Shown in pieces: positions 8,460 through 17,329 of a stretch of DNA of 47,950 nt. Within the stretch, counting starts at the first letter, position 1. Every line of letters starts with the position of its first letter. The DNA comes from Pseudomonas sp. SJZ074 (lineage in GTDB: Bacteria > Pseudomonadota > Gammaproteobacteria > Pseudomonadales > Pseudomonadaceae). The translations under genes were made by a program, and so were the position numbers. The notes under the pieces are model-generated. The model worked only from the letters and a program-made list of their open reading frames with translations, was not told the origin of the DNA and did no database searches. The stretch covers positions 1 through 47,950 of the forward strand of contig NZ_VIUE01000038.1 in the NCBI RefSeq assembly GCF_007828215.1, written 5' to 3'.

Positions 8460-9470
8460 TTACTGCTCTCGTAGCAATTGGGCGGCGCGCACGGCGAAGT
8501 AAGTCAGGATCCCATCAGCACCAGCGCGCTTGAAAGCGGTGAGGGATTCGAGGATGACCCCTTCGCCCAGCCAGCCGTTCTGGATCGCCGCCATGTGCAT
8601 GGCGTACTCGCCGCTGACCTGATAAACAAAGGTCGGCACTTTGAATTCGTCTTTGACCCGGCAAAGGATGTCGAGGTAAGGCATGCCTGGCTTGACCATG
8701 ACCATATCTGCCCCTTCTGACAAGTCGGCCGCCACTTCGTGCAAGGCTTCCTGACTGTTGGCCGGATCCATCTGATAAGAGGCCTTGTTGGCCTTGCCCA
8801 GGTTCAGGGCCGAGCCGACCGCATCGCGGAACGGACCGTAATAGGCACTGGCGTACTTGGCCGAATAGGCCATGATCCGCACGTTGACGTGCCCGGCCAC
8901 CTCGAGGGCTTCACGGATCGCCTGGATGCGACCGTCCATCATGTCCGACGGCGCCACCACCTGGGCACCGGCCTCGGCATGGGACAACGCCTGCTTGACC
9001 AAGGCATCAACAGTGATGTCGTTCTGCACATAGCCGTCTTCGTCGAGGATGCCATCCTGCCCGTGGGTAGTGAACGGATCCAATGCCACGTCGGTGATCA
9101 CCCCCAATTCCGGGAAGCGCGCCCGCAGGGCACGGGTCGCGCGCTGGGCAATACCATCCGGGTTCCAGGCTTCGGCGGCGTCCAGGGACTTGAGGGCCGG
9201 CGGCGTCACCGGAAACAGCGCCAGCGCCGGAATGCCCAGTTCCACCCATTGGGCGGCTTCTTCGAGCAGCAGATCGATGGTCAGGCGTTCCACCCCGGGC
9301 ATCGATGCCACCGCTTCGCGCCGGTTCTCGCCATCCAGCACGAACACCGGCAGGATCAGGTCATCGGTGGTCAGCACGTTCTCACGCACCAGCCGACGAG
9401 AGAACTCATCACGGCGATTGCGACGCAGACGGGTGGCAGGGAACAGACGATTGGCGGGGGTAAAGCTCAC
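8460..9470 (-). CDS. hemB: Delta-aminolevulinic acid dehydratase (porphobilinogen synthase)
   Basis: 336 residues; joins two 5-aminolevulinates to porphobilinogen. The two active-site lysines are Lys205 in AYSAKYASAYYGPFRDA and Lys260 in MVMVKPGMPYLDI, the same numbering as in the Pseudomonas enzyme. The region around residues 129-139 (ALDPFTTHGQD) has Asp in place of the cysteines of zinc-dependent enzymes, which fits the Mg-dependent class. The start is GTG at 9470 with GGAG nearby; MSFTPANR is the expected N-terminus. Confidence 0.96.
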   Translation of the reverse strand: MSFTPANRLFPATRLRRNRRDEFSRRLVRENVLTTDDLILPVFVLDGENRREAVASMPGVERLTIDLLLEEAAQWVELGIPALALFPVTPPALKSLDAAEAWNPDGIAQRATRALRARFPELGVITDVALDPFTTHGQDGILDEDGYVQNDITVDALVKQALSHAEAGAQVVAPSDMMDGRIQAIREALEVAGHVNVRIMAYSAKYASAYYGPFRDAVGSALNLGKANKASYQMDPANSQEALHEVAADLSEGADMVMVKPGMPYLDILCRVKDEFKVPTFVYQVSGEYAMHMAAIQNGWLGEGVILESLTAFKRAGADGILTYFAVRAAQLLREQ

Positions 9471-9673
9471 GGCAGACTCCTGAGCCCACTGACGGGCGAG
9501 CGTGACAGTTATAAGCGGCCATTATGACTAACGTATGACAGTTATGTGCACCTGTGACCTGTCGTCGCAGTTATTGTGGTTGTAGGAAATGTTCACGTCG
9601 AGACACATTTCGACACTTTCCTGAATGTGCCCGAAGGGTTAGGCTGCGCGTTCATTTCGCCAGCACCCAGACA

Positions 9674-10327
9674 ATGCTCCAGCAATTTCTACACGACTTC
9701 GGCTATCTGGCCCTTTTCATCGGCACGTTCTTCGAAGGCGAAACCATCCTCGTGCTCGCAGGTTTTCTGGCGTTCCGTGGCTACATGGACATCAATCTCG
9801 TGGTAGTCGTGGCGTTCTGCGGCAGCTATGCGGGCGATCAGCTGTGGTATTTCCTGGGGCGCAAGCATGGGCGCAAGTTGCTGGCGCGCAAACCGCGCTG
9901 GCAATTGATGGGCGACCGCGCCCTGGAGCACATTCGCAGGCACCCGGATATCTGGGTCCTGAGCTTTCGCTTCGTCTATGGCCTGCGTACGGTGATGCCG
10001 GTGGCTATCGGCTTGTCAGGCTATCCGCCAGGACGCTACCTGCTGCTCAACGGCATTGGCGCGGCGATCTGGGCGACCGCCCTGGCTGCCGCCGCCTATC
10101 ACTTCGGCGCGGTGCTCGAAGGCATGCTGGGCAGCATCAAGAAATATGAGTTGTGGGTACTCGGCGCGTTGCTGGTGCTGGGCCTGTGCCTGTGGTTGCG
10201 TCGACGGATCAAGAATGCGCGGCTGGCGAAAAAAGTCCTCGAAGCCGAGCGGCTGGAGCGAACCAAACCCGACGAACCTACGACGCCAACCGAGCAAGCC
10301 GGTTGCGACAGTAATAGAGCCCCATGA
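9674..10327 (+). CDS. DedA family inner-membrane protein
   Basis: 217 residues, highly hydrophobic. The N-terminal half shows FIGTFFEGETILVLAGFLA and GSYAGDQLWYFLGRKHGRK, and later RFVYGLRTVMPVAIGLSG, the conserved acidic and arginine positions of the DedA/SNARE-associated family. Members move undecaprenyl phosphate or other lipids across the membrane; which lipid is not known here. ATG at 9674 starts the conserved region. The last 50 bases overlap the 3' end of the opposing fatty-acid hydroxylase gene; the tail past about residue 185 is charged and probably cytoplasmic. Confidence 0.9.
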   Translation: MLQQFLHDFGYLALFIGTFFEGETILVLAGFLAFRGYMDINLVVVVAFCGSYAGDQLWYFLGRKHGRKLLARKPRWQLMGDRALEHIRRHPDIWVLSFRFVYGLRTVMPVAIGLSGYPPGRYLLLNGIGAAIWATALAAAAYHFGAVLEGMLGSIKKYELWVLGALLVLGLCLWLRRRIKNARLAKKVLEAERLERTKPDEPTTPTEQAGCDSNRAP

Positions 10328-11513
10328 CGCTGAGCAGGCTGTAGCTGAGCAAGCCGACCCAGGCTGCGGGGCCTGCCGGCCACACCCCGGCCAGCGGCGC
10401 CAGCCACACCAGTGGCAGGTTGGAGGCCAGTCGCAACAACTCCAACCTCAGCGCCCACGGGCGATTTTCCAGAATCATGCCCAATACGAACAGGCCGAAC
10501 GCGACCGTCCCCCACCCCAATACCAGGGCGGCGACGGGCAGGCTGTTCTCCAGGTTCATCAAATAACTACCCAGCGCGATGTAGAGGCAGAATTGCAGCG
10601 CCACGTAGCCCTGCTGGCGTCCATCCAACGGCACTTCGAATTTGCGGAACCGGCTCAGGTCCGGCTTGTTCAGCGGGTAACTCGCCGCCACATCTGCGGG
10701 TCGCCACCCCGTTGGCATGAACCAGATCCGCAGCTTGTCCCACCAGCGTCCGGCCCGTCGGGCATCTGTCCATAACTGCACATAGAACTGCAGATTGGCC
10801 CACAACGGGTTCCAACTCGCCAGCGGCGTAGTCACGCCAAAAATCACCGGCTCGCGGTCGTCTTCCTCCTGGAAGGTGCCAAACAGACGATCCCAAATAA
10901 TGAACACCCCGCCGTAGTTGCGATCCATGTAAAGAGGGTTCTGCGCATGGTGAGCACGATGATTGGACGGCGTGACGAAGTACCACTCCAACCAGCCAAG
11001 CTTGGGGATGTGCTGGGTGTGGACCCAGAACTGGTACAGCAGGTTCAGCGCCGCGACACTGACGAACACCGTCAGCGGTACGCCCAGCACAGCCAGCGGC
11101 AGGTAGAACACCCAGCTCAACAGGAACCCGGTACTGGTCTGGCGCAGCGCCGTGGAGAGGTTGTAGTCCTCGCTCTGGTGATGCACCGAATGAGCCGCCC
11201 AGAGGATGTTGCGCTCATGACCCATGCGATGCAGCCAGTAGTAGCAGAAGTCATAGAACACGAAGGCGAACACCCAGACCCAAGCCTGGTCGGCAGGCAG
11301 CCGGGCAACAGCCAGATGTTCCAGGGCAAAGGCGTAGGTCACCAACCCCACGCCCTTCGTCAACAAACCGGTAGTGGTCGACAGCACGCCGGTGCTCAGG
11401 CTGTTGATCGCATCGGCCATGCGGTAATGACTCACGCCACGCCAGCGGTCGGCCAGCAACTCGACGGCGATCAACACGAAGAAGAACGGTACGGCATACA
11501 GAATGAAATTCAT
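10278..11513 (-). CDS. Fatty acid hydroxylase/sterol desaturase family membrane protein
   Basis: 411 residues. The di-iron histidine clusters are clear: HRMGHE (95-100), HSVHHQSEDYN (108-118) and HRAHHAQN (185-192), within about 210 residues of membrane helices. The C-terminal 150 residues add further hydrophobic segments, so the protein is longer than minimal family members. Relatives hydroxylate or desaturate lipids using oxygen; some cleave ether lipids. The substrate is unknown. Its 3' end overlaps dedA by 50 bases on the opposite strand, and its start faces elbB, giving a shared divergent promoter region of 113 bases. Confidence 0.88.
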   Translation of the reverse strand: MNFILYAVPFFFVLIAVELLADRWRGVSHYRMADAINSLSTGVLSTTTGLLTKGVGLVTYAFALEHLAVARLPADQAWVWVFAFVFYDFCYYWLHRMGHERNILWAAHSVHHQSEDYNLSTALRQTSTGFLLSWVFYLPLAVLGVPLTVFVSVAALNLLYQFWVHTQHIPKLGWLEWYFVTPSNHRAHHAQNPLYMDRNYGGVFIIWDRLFGTFQEEDDREPVIFGVTTPLASWNPLWANLQFYVQLWTDARRAGRWWDKLRIWFMPTGWRPADVAASYPLNKPDLSRFRKFEVPLDGRQQGYVALQFCLYIALGSYLMNLENSLPVAALVLGWGTVAFGLFVLGMILENRPWALRLELLRLASNLPLVWLAPLAGVWPAGPAAWVGLLSYSLLSVMGLYYCRNRLARLAS

Positions 11514-11626
11514 GATGCGACCCGGACAGGAGATAGTCGGCAGATTAGGTTTAGCCGCCGGATAACCCTATGGCAACGAGTGACAAATTAGTGGACATTT
11601 AACGCCATGAATCTGGAGAAAAACCC

Positions 11627-12295
11627 ATGAGCAAAAAAGTTGCAGTGATCCTTTCCGGCTGTGGCGTGTACGACGGCGCCGAGATCCACGAAAGCGTGAT
11701 CACCCTGCTGCGCCTGGACCAACGCGGTGCACAGGTCCAGTGCTTCGCCCCCAACATCGCCCAACTGCACGTGATCAATCACCTGACCGGTGAAGAAATG
11801 CCCGAAAGCCGCAACGTACTGGTGGAGTCGGCGCGGATCGCCCGCGGTAACGTGAAGGACTTGCGTGAAGCCAGGGTCGAGGATTTCGACGCCCTGATCG
11901 TACCTGGCGGTTTCGGTTCGGCGAAGAACCTCTCCAGCTTTGCCGTCGAAGGCGCGGATTGCACCGTCCACCCCGAACTCCTGGCACTGACAGAGGCCTT
12001 CGCGGAGGCCGGCAAGCCGGTGGGGCTGATCTGCATTTCCCCGGCCCTGGCGGCGAAAATCTATGGCCCCGGCGTAACCTGCACCATCGGTACGGATGTC
12101 GACACTGCGGCTGCGGTGACCAAAATGGGTGGCACCCATGAAGACTGCGCCGTCACCGACATCGTCGAAGACCGCGCGCGCAGGCTGGTCAGCACTCCAG
12201 CCTACATGCTGGCGCAAAACATCAGCGAAGCGGCGTCGGGAATCAATAAGCTGGTGGATCGGATACTTGAGCTGACCCACGAAAACGATGCCTGA
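11627..12295 (+). CDS. elbB: ElbB-like class I glutamine amidotransferase-like glyoxalase
   Basis: 222 residues of the DJ-1/PfpI fold. The N-terminal CGVYDGAEIHESV and the nucleophile elbow GLICISPALAAKI are the hallmarks of ElbB, as is the conserved IVPGGFGSAKNLSSFA. The family has been called an isoprenoid biosynthesis protein and shows glyoxalase activity in E. coli; its true role is unsettled. A GGAG site precedes ATG 11627. It is followed by a REPIN and the convergent DUF188 gene. Confidence 0.93.
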   Translation: MSKKVAVILSGCGVYDGAEIHESVITLLRLDQRGAQVQCFAPNIAQLHVINHLTGEEMPESRNVLVESARIARGNVKDLREARVEDFDALIVPGGFGSAKNLSSFAVEGADCTVHPELLALTEAFAEAGKPVGLICISPALAAKIYGPGVTCTIGTDVDTAAAVTKMGGTHEDCAVTDIVEDRARRLVSTPAYMLAQNISEAASGINKLVDRILELTHENDA

Positions 12296-12302
12296 CAACC
12301 TT

Positions 12303-12391
12303 TGTGGGAGCGGGCTTGCTCGCGAATTCGTCGGTTCAGCTGGCATATTTGTTAACGACAGACCGCATTCGCGAGCAAGCCCGCTCCCACA
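12303..12391. repeat. REPIN, GAGCGGGCTTGCTCGCGAA family
   Basis: TGTGGGAGCGGGCTTGCTCG at 12303 is mirrored by a perfect partner ending at 12391, with a 41-base spacer. The same pair with a similar spacer occurs at 20935-21023 and 47730-47818. It separates the converging elbB and DUF188 genes. Confidence 0.9.
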
Positions 12392-12402
12392 GGAGACGGT
12401 AC

Positions 12403-12858
12403 TCAGGTCATCCGGCTCAAACGCGTAAGGATCCGATCCAACGCATTGGCGAACCCCTGCTTGTCCCGCTCGCTGTAGGCCGCAGGGCCGCCGCCCATCT
12501 GGCCCTGCTCACGCAAATCGGTGAACAGGTTGCGCACCGCCAGCCGATCCCCCATGTTCTGCGCGTTGAACTCCTTGCCCCGCGGGTCCAGGGCTGCGAC
12601 GCCCTTTTTCACCAGCCGGTCGGCCAGGGGCACATCGCTGCAGATCACCAGCTCACCCGGCCCCGCGTGCTCCACCAGATAATCATCCGCAGCATCAGGG
12701 CCGCTGGGGACTACGATCAACTTGACGCAAGCCAGGCTGGGCTTGATCTGCGGCTGCCCAGCCACCAGCACGACCTCGAACCGGCGTTTCAAGGCGAACT
12801 TGACCACCAGTTCCTTCGCCGCCTTGGGACAGGCGTCAGCGTCGATCCAGACACGCAT
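12403..12858 (-). CDS. YaiI/YqxD family protein (DUF188)
   Basis: 151 residues starting MRVWIDADACPKAAKEL, the family hallmark; further conserved parts are VVPSGPDAADDYLVEHA and DVPLADRLVKKG. The aspartate pattern resembles PIN/FLAP-type nuclease folds, but no activity is established. The start at 12858 shares one base with the stop of the FTR1 gene (TGATG), implying coupled translation. An upstream start at 12894 would lie inside FTR1 and add 12 residues unlike the family. Confidence 0.92.
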   Translation of the reverse strand: MRVWIDADACPKAAKELVVKFALKRRFEVVLVAGQPQIKPSLACVKLIVVPSGPDAADDYLVEHAGPGELVICSDVPLADRLVKKGVAALDPRGKEFNAQNMGDRLAVRNLFTDLREQGQMGGGPAAYSERDKQGFANALDRILTRLSRMT

Positions 12859-14756
12859 CAGGAAACCTGGACCCTGCGCTTCTCTGTCATCCAACTACGG
12901 CCATACAACACGACAATTGCCAGGATCGCGATCACTTGAGCGGTCAGCGAATAGGCATCGGCGTGAATACCCAGCCAGTCGAAATCGAAGAACGCCACCG
13001 GGCGGGTGCCGAAGATCCCGGCTTCCTGCAGAGCCTTCACACCATGCCCGGCGAAGACCACCGACAGCGCGCACAGCAACGCGGCGTTGATGCTGAAGAA
13101 CAGCGCCAACGGCAGTCGTGCCGAACCGCGCAGGATCACCCAGGCCAGTCCGACCAGCAGCACCAGCGCCGTCGCGCCACCGGCCAGTACGGCGTCATGC
13201 CCGGCGGGACCGGCTTGCAGCCACAGGGTTTCGTAGAACAGGATCACTTCGAACAGTTCGCGATAGACTGAGAAGAACGCCAGTACGGCGAAGCCGAAAC
13301 GGCCACCACCACCGACCAGGCTACTCTTGATGTAATCCTGCCAGGCCGCCGCGTGACGGCGGTCGTGCATCCACACTCCCAACCACAGCACCATCACACT
13401 GGCGAACAACGCCGTTGCACCCTCCAGCAATTCACGCTGGGAACCGCTGACGTCAATCACATAGGCTGCCAGGCCCCAGGTCGCCAGGCCGGCCAGCAAC
13501 GCCAGGCCCCAACCCGCGTTGACGCTGCGAACTGCCGATTCCTGGCCGGTGTTGCGCAGGAACGCCAGGATCGCCGCCAGCACCAGGATCGCCTCCAGCC
13601 CTTCGCGCAACAGAATCAACAAACCGGAGATGTAGCTCAGCGACCAACTCAGGCCATCCCCGCCCAACAGTCCCGCCGACGCCTTCAGCTTGGCCTTGGC
13701 CGCATCCAGGCGTTGTTCGGCCTGCTCCACCGGCAAGCCGTCCTGCAGGGACTGACGGTAAGCCATCAGGGCTTTTTCGGTGTCCTTGCGCACAGCGGCA
13801 TCGACGTTATCCAACGAGCTTTCCACCAGCTCGAAACCTTCCAGATAGGCCGCTACCGACAGGTCATAGGCCTGGTCGTGATCACCGGCACGATAGGCCG
13901 CGATGCTTTTATCCAGGGTGGCGGCGGTGTAGTCGAGCAACTGCGCCGGGCCACGCTGCACCTGCGGCGGCTGGGCACGCTGGGCGCGGAACGTTGCGGC
14001 CGCGGCCGGGCCTTGGGCGGCGAGCACTTCAGCGGGGGTCTGGCGGGCCAGGTCGGCGAGGTTGAAGGTCTGCTCGCTTTTGGCCGCCGCCGGGTCCGCA
14101 CTGAAGCCGGCGATAAAGGCAGCCAGGTCCCAGCGCTGACGCTCATCGAGCTGATCGGCGAAGGCCGGCATGTCGGTCCCTTCGATGCCCATGCCGAGGG
14201 TGTTGTAGATCGCGTAGAGGCTCAGGTGATCGAGACGCCGACCGTCGCGCAGGTTGGAAGGCGCCGGCTCCAGGCCGACACCGGCGGGGCCGTCCCCGGC
14301 GCCGCTGTCACCGTGGCACACCGAGCAGTTCTGGGCATACAACGGCGCACCGCGGGTCGGGTCCGGGGTAATGACCGGTGCCTGGCTGACTTCATAGGCC
14401 ACCGCCAGCTTCGCCCCCAGTTGACGTGCCAGGCGGGCGACGTCGCCGCCGTCCTGATGCTGGGTGATCGCTTGGCGCAAGGCGCTGATGCCCTGCATGA
14501 GCTCCACCTTTTCCGGCTTGGCTGGCAGCGCAACGACCAGCCCTTCCAGCACCTGGGTAAATTCCAGCTGCTCGCGATACTCGGACTCGTCTATGACCTT
14601 GCCCGCTTCGACGGTTTCCGGGTAATCCGCCCCGATGTAATCCAGCAAGTGCAGCGCCTGGGGAGCGCCCTCAACGGTGTTGGCCAGCAATGGATTGCTG
14701 CACAGGGCAAGCAACGGCAGCGCTAGCCAGGCCAGAAAACGAAGCGGGGCAATCAT
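12858..14756 (-). CDS. Cytochrome c–FTR1 fusion iron permease
   Basis: 632 residues. A signal peptide (1-25) leads to a periplasmic part with a heme c site CSVCHG (144-149) and the later axial-methionine region GTDMPAF (193-199). A helical imelysin-like linker follows, and a C-terminal FTR1 channel of about seven membrane helices begins near residue 370. The iron-binding REGLE is at 384-388, and a second RExxE appears in VYRELFEVI. FTR1 proteins take up iron after oxidation of Fe(II); the attached cytochrome suggests electron withdrawal on the same chain (inference). It is coupled to the DUF188 gene downstream. I saw no convincing Fur box. Confidence 0.92.
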   Translation of the reverse strand: MIAPLRFLAWLALPLLALCSNPLLANTVEGAPQALHLLDYIGADYPETVEAGKVIDESEYREQLEFTQVLEGLVVALPAKPEKVELMQGISALRQAITQHQDGGDVARLARQLGAKLAVAYEVSQAPVITPDPTRGAPLYAQNCSVCHGDSGAGDGPAGVGLEPAPSNLRDGRRLDHLSLYAIYNTLGMGIEGTDMPAFADQLDERQRWDLAAFIAGFSADPAAAKSEQTFNLADLARQTPAEVLAAQGPAAAATFRAQRAQPPQVQRGPAQLLDYTAATLDKSIAAYRAGDHDQAYDLSVAAYLEGFELVESSLDNVDAAVRKDTEKALMAYRQSLQDGLPVEQAEQRLDAAKAKLKASAGLLGGDGLSWSLSYISGLLILLREGLEAILVLAAILAFLRNTGQESAVRSVNAGWGLALLAGLATWGLAAYVIDVSGSQRELLEGATALFASVMVLWLGVWMHDRRHAAAWQDYIKSSLVGGGGRFGFAVLAFFSVYRELFEVILFYETLWLQAGPAGHDAVLAGGATALVLLVGLAWVILRGSARLPLALFFSINAALLCALSVVFAGHGVKALQEAGIFGTRPVAFFDFDWLGIHADAYSLTAQVIAILAIVVLYGRSWMTEKRRVQVS

Positions 14757-14823
14757 GAATGACTCTCAATTGGAAATAAGAAGTAACACATTGTTCACTT
14801 ACCCAGGCTTTGGCTCAAGTGCG

Positions 14824-14844
14824 AATGTGCTGCGGGGGCACATT
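14824..14844. promoter_or_regulatory. Inverted repeat AATGTGC-N7-GCACATT
   Basis: A perfect 7-base inverted repeat with a 7-base G-rich centre, in the 134-bp space between the tle1 stop and the FTR1 start, 68 bases upstream of FTR1. It could be an operator of FTR1. There is no T-run on the tle1 strand, so a terminator role is unlikely. It does not resemble a Fur box. Confidence 0.3.
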
Positions 14845-14890
14845 TTCATCGGATTTTCATGCTTTGGAAGTGATGTCACAAAAACTGCAT

Positions 14891-17329
14891 TTAAAGATCA
14901 AAAAGACATGATTGAATCGCATCCATCAATGGCTGCCACCCGCGGCCATCCGCCGTTCTCTCGTTCAGCGGTGCCGGAGGCGGTAAGGCCTGTGCCAGCT
15001 TCAGGACATTGCCGATTTGCCGTGTGTAGGCACGAACCTCGTCGAGCCCTTCTACCAATGGCAGGGCGATACCAGTGGCGCTTTCAAAGGCCTTGATCGT
15101 CGGAACGACGCCGAGCTTGCCACGAAACACCGGGATGCCGAGCCCCGGCATCAACAAGCCCACCAACAGGCGTGGATCGCGGCGGCTGACACTCAGGCCA
15201 ACACTGGCGAGCGCCGCGGCCACGCCAATGACCTGGCCGGCCGTTGCCAACAGCGACAGGCGTTTATTGGATTCGCCATCGAAAAAAATCGCCCGATACC
15301 GAAAGTAGTCACTGAATACCTCCCGCTCGTCCAGGGTTGCATTCATGAACCAGGCGCGAGAATCGTGGACATGCTCATCGAACAACCGCATCAGCTCCCA
15401 CGCCTCATCATCGCGAGGCACAAGGTCCTCACCGAACCAACGCGTCACTTCCCGATTGCCGGCCCGGCGCAGGTCACGGTATTCCTCGGCCTCATCCTGC
15501 TCGTTGAGCAAGTACACCAGGCCGCCTACCGAGGCGTTGATGAGGCGACCTTGACTCAGGCCTGAACCGAAGGGATTCAGATTCCACTCAGGCACGTAGT
15601 CGCGGCGGAAATCCAGCATGGCACCATGCAGCTGATGTTGATCCAGGCTCGGTTCGAATGTTTTGGCCGTATTGAGCGCTATCTCACCCACACCAGTCCG
15701 TTGTTCGTATGCACGCTTCAGGGCCAAATGACGTTCATGATCAGCAGGTACGGCGCAAGGCTCCTTGCCGGCGCGCAGGGCAGTGTCTTCCTCCCGTTGT
15801 CGCCGGTGCAGGGCGGCAAAGGCCGAACGTTCCTCTTCACTCATGTCCTTGCCCTGCACATGGGCCCAGGCCGAGGTCGTGCGAAAGAGAAAATTGGCAT
15901 AGCGGCTGATTCGCCATCCGGTGATCAAGCCGGCCTCCCGGGCCATCACTTCTTCGAGCGGCCCATTGTCCTGGGCATCGAGCCAGATGTTGAAGCGACG
16001 GACCAGTGTTGGAGAGATGTCGAAAGCATCGTATGTCGCGCCGTCCATGACCAACCACGGCCAGCGCTCTTTCTGTTCCTCGCTGAGGGCATCGGCCGGT
16101 GCCTGCAAGGGGGCGCCGACCTGATAGGCCTCATGAAACATGTGCTGCAGGGGCAACTGGGATAACAGCTCGTGATTGCCTCCCAATGCCTTGCCCTGGT
16201 CACCCGGTGGATACCCCCCTCCAACATCCGAATGCACACCCGGGTAGAGGTATTCAAATGTGCCCGCGCGATAGGTGGAGGGACAATCGGGATCGTCGGG
16301 CTCGGCTTTTCGACGGATCGAATCCAAGGGAAAACTGCCCCGCTGCTCATGGGCTGCGACCAGGTGCACGCAACGCTCCAGGAATACCTGCGACTCGGGC
16401 AGCCGCAACGAACCGTCAGCCCAGCCCATGTGTCCGCTGACAAAGGGCGCCAGGTACGCCATGCCCACCGACGCCACCGTGTCGAACAGGCCGAGGAATC
16501 CGATGCTGATGGGCACACCGGCGAACAGGTAACAGGTTTCGCCGTTCACCTCGACTTCGGTCAGTTGATGCAACCACTGGGTAAATGTCCGGGCCTGGGC
16601 GGCGCCACGGGAAAAGCCATAGACATACAGGCGCAAGGCATTGATCCGAGGGATCGAGCGACTGGCGTGCAAACGCTCCACGGTCTCGCGCAAAGCTATC
16701 AATGGCCCTTCCAGGGCAGCACGCCTACGAGCTTTCCCGGTATTGAGTGCATCGCCCAAGCAACTGCCCATCTGCCGGACCCAGGCAAAGGCCTGCGCCG
16801 GTTCCAGGTGCGACTCGCCACAGTGGCGACGCAAGGCATCGATCAGCCGCGTCAGGCCCCAATTGATGCGATTTTCTCCACCGCGAGCCGCCACCAGCCC
16901 CATAGCGTCAGGTTCAAACTCACCGACTTCGGGAAACTCGGTACCGACACCCTGCATGTAATAGGCATAGAAACCCGCCTCATTGGCCCGGCTTTGCTCC
17001 AAACCGGCGCCGCCACCCAGGCTGGCGTGATACAGGCGCGCCACGTTGCTGGTGGTCGGCGGGGAGTTCCGCTTGTCTGTGGGTTCATGGTTATTGGTGC
17101 CGTCAAAACACAACGTGATATGCAATACGTCCATGCAGGGCGGGCCGGAATAGGGAACGTTCGCCGCCCTGCAAGCCGTCCTGGAGATTTCCGCGGCTTC
17201 AATCAGCGCCCTCTGCTGTTCAACCTGATTGCGCAGAACGTCTTCAGGCGTTCGCGGCAACATGCCCTCCTGGGTAAAGAATGGCGTGGCGGCCAGGGCC
17301 TGTGACGCATTTTTCAAGGTGCCGGACAT
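14891..17329 (-). CDS. tle1: Type VI secretion lipase effector, Tle1 type (DUF2235)
   Basis: 812 residues. The alpha/beta-hydrolase core (about 68-400) begins LHITLCFDGTNNHEPTD and carries the nucleophile Ser240 in YGFSRGA, a likely catalytic Asp283 in GLFDTV and His366 in YPGVHSDVGGGY. This matches the Tle1 phospholipase pattern. The C-terminal half is less conserved and has a hydrophobic stretch near residue 720. There is no signal peptide or PAAR domain, so delivery should rely on the VgrG and DUF4123 adaptor encoded upstream. Members attack phospholipids of rival bacteria in the periplasm. The start at 17329 has a strong GGAGGAGG and lies 16 bases inside the DUF3304 gene. Confidence 0.92.
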   Translation of the reverse strand: MSGTLKNASQALAATPFFTQEGMLPRTPEDVLRNQVEQQRALIEAAEISRTACRAANVPYSGPPCMDVLHITLCFDGTNNHEPTDKRNSPPTTSNVARLYHASLGGGAGLEQSRANEAGFYAYYMQGVGTEFPEVGEFEPDAMGLVAARGGENRINWGLTRLIDALRRHCGESHLEPAQAFAWVRQMGSCLGDALNTGKARRRAALEGPLIALRETVERLHASRSIPRINALRLYVYGFSRGAAQARTFTQWLHQLTEVEVNGETCYLFAGVPISIGFLGLFDTVASVGMAYLAPFVSGHMGWADGSLRLPESQVFLERCVHLVAAHEQRGSFPLDSIRRKAEPDDPDCPSTYRAGTFEYLYPGVHSDVGGGYPPGDQGKALGGNHELLSQLPLQHMFHEAYQVGAPLQAPADALSEEQKERWPWLVMDGATYDAFDISPTLVRRFNIWLDAQDNGPLEEVMAREAGLITGWRISRYANFLFRTTSAWAHVQGKDMSEEERSAFAALHRRQREEDTALRAGKEPCAVPADHERHLALKRAYEQRTGVGEIALNTAKTFEPSLDQHQLHGAMLDFRRDYVPEWNLNPFGSGLSQGRLINASVGGLVYLLNEQDEAEEYRDLRRAGNREVTRWFGEDLVPRDDEAWELMRLFDEHVHDSRAWFMNATLDEREVFSDYFRYRAIFFDGESNKRLSLLATAGQVIGVAAALASVGLSVSRRDPRLLVGLLMPGLGIPVFRGKLGVVPTIKAFESATGIALPLVEGLDEVRAYTRQIGNVLKLAQALPPPAPLNERTADGRGWQPLMDAIQSCLFDL

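Noticed and set aside
6343..8502. 719-codon plus-strand frame opposite ppk
   Set aside because: It is the antisense of a clear polyphosphate kinase; its composition (rich in Gln, Val, Arg, Asp) reflects the high-GC codon pattern, and no family motif is present.
13353..14726. 457-codon plus-strand frame
   Set aside because: Antisense to the cytochrome c–FTR1 gene, which has heme and REGLE motifs.
14824..14844. Inverted repeat near FTR1 as a Fur box
   Set aside because: AATGTGC-N7-GCACATT does not fit the GATAAT-type Fur consensus; only a generic operator is possible.
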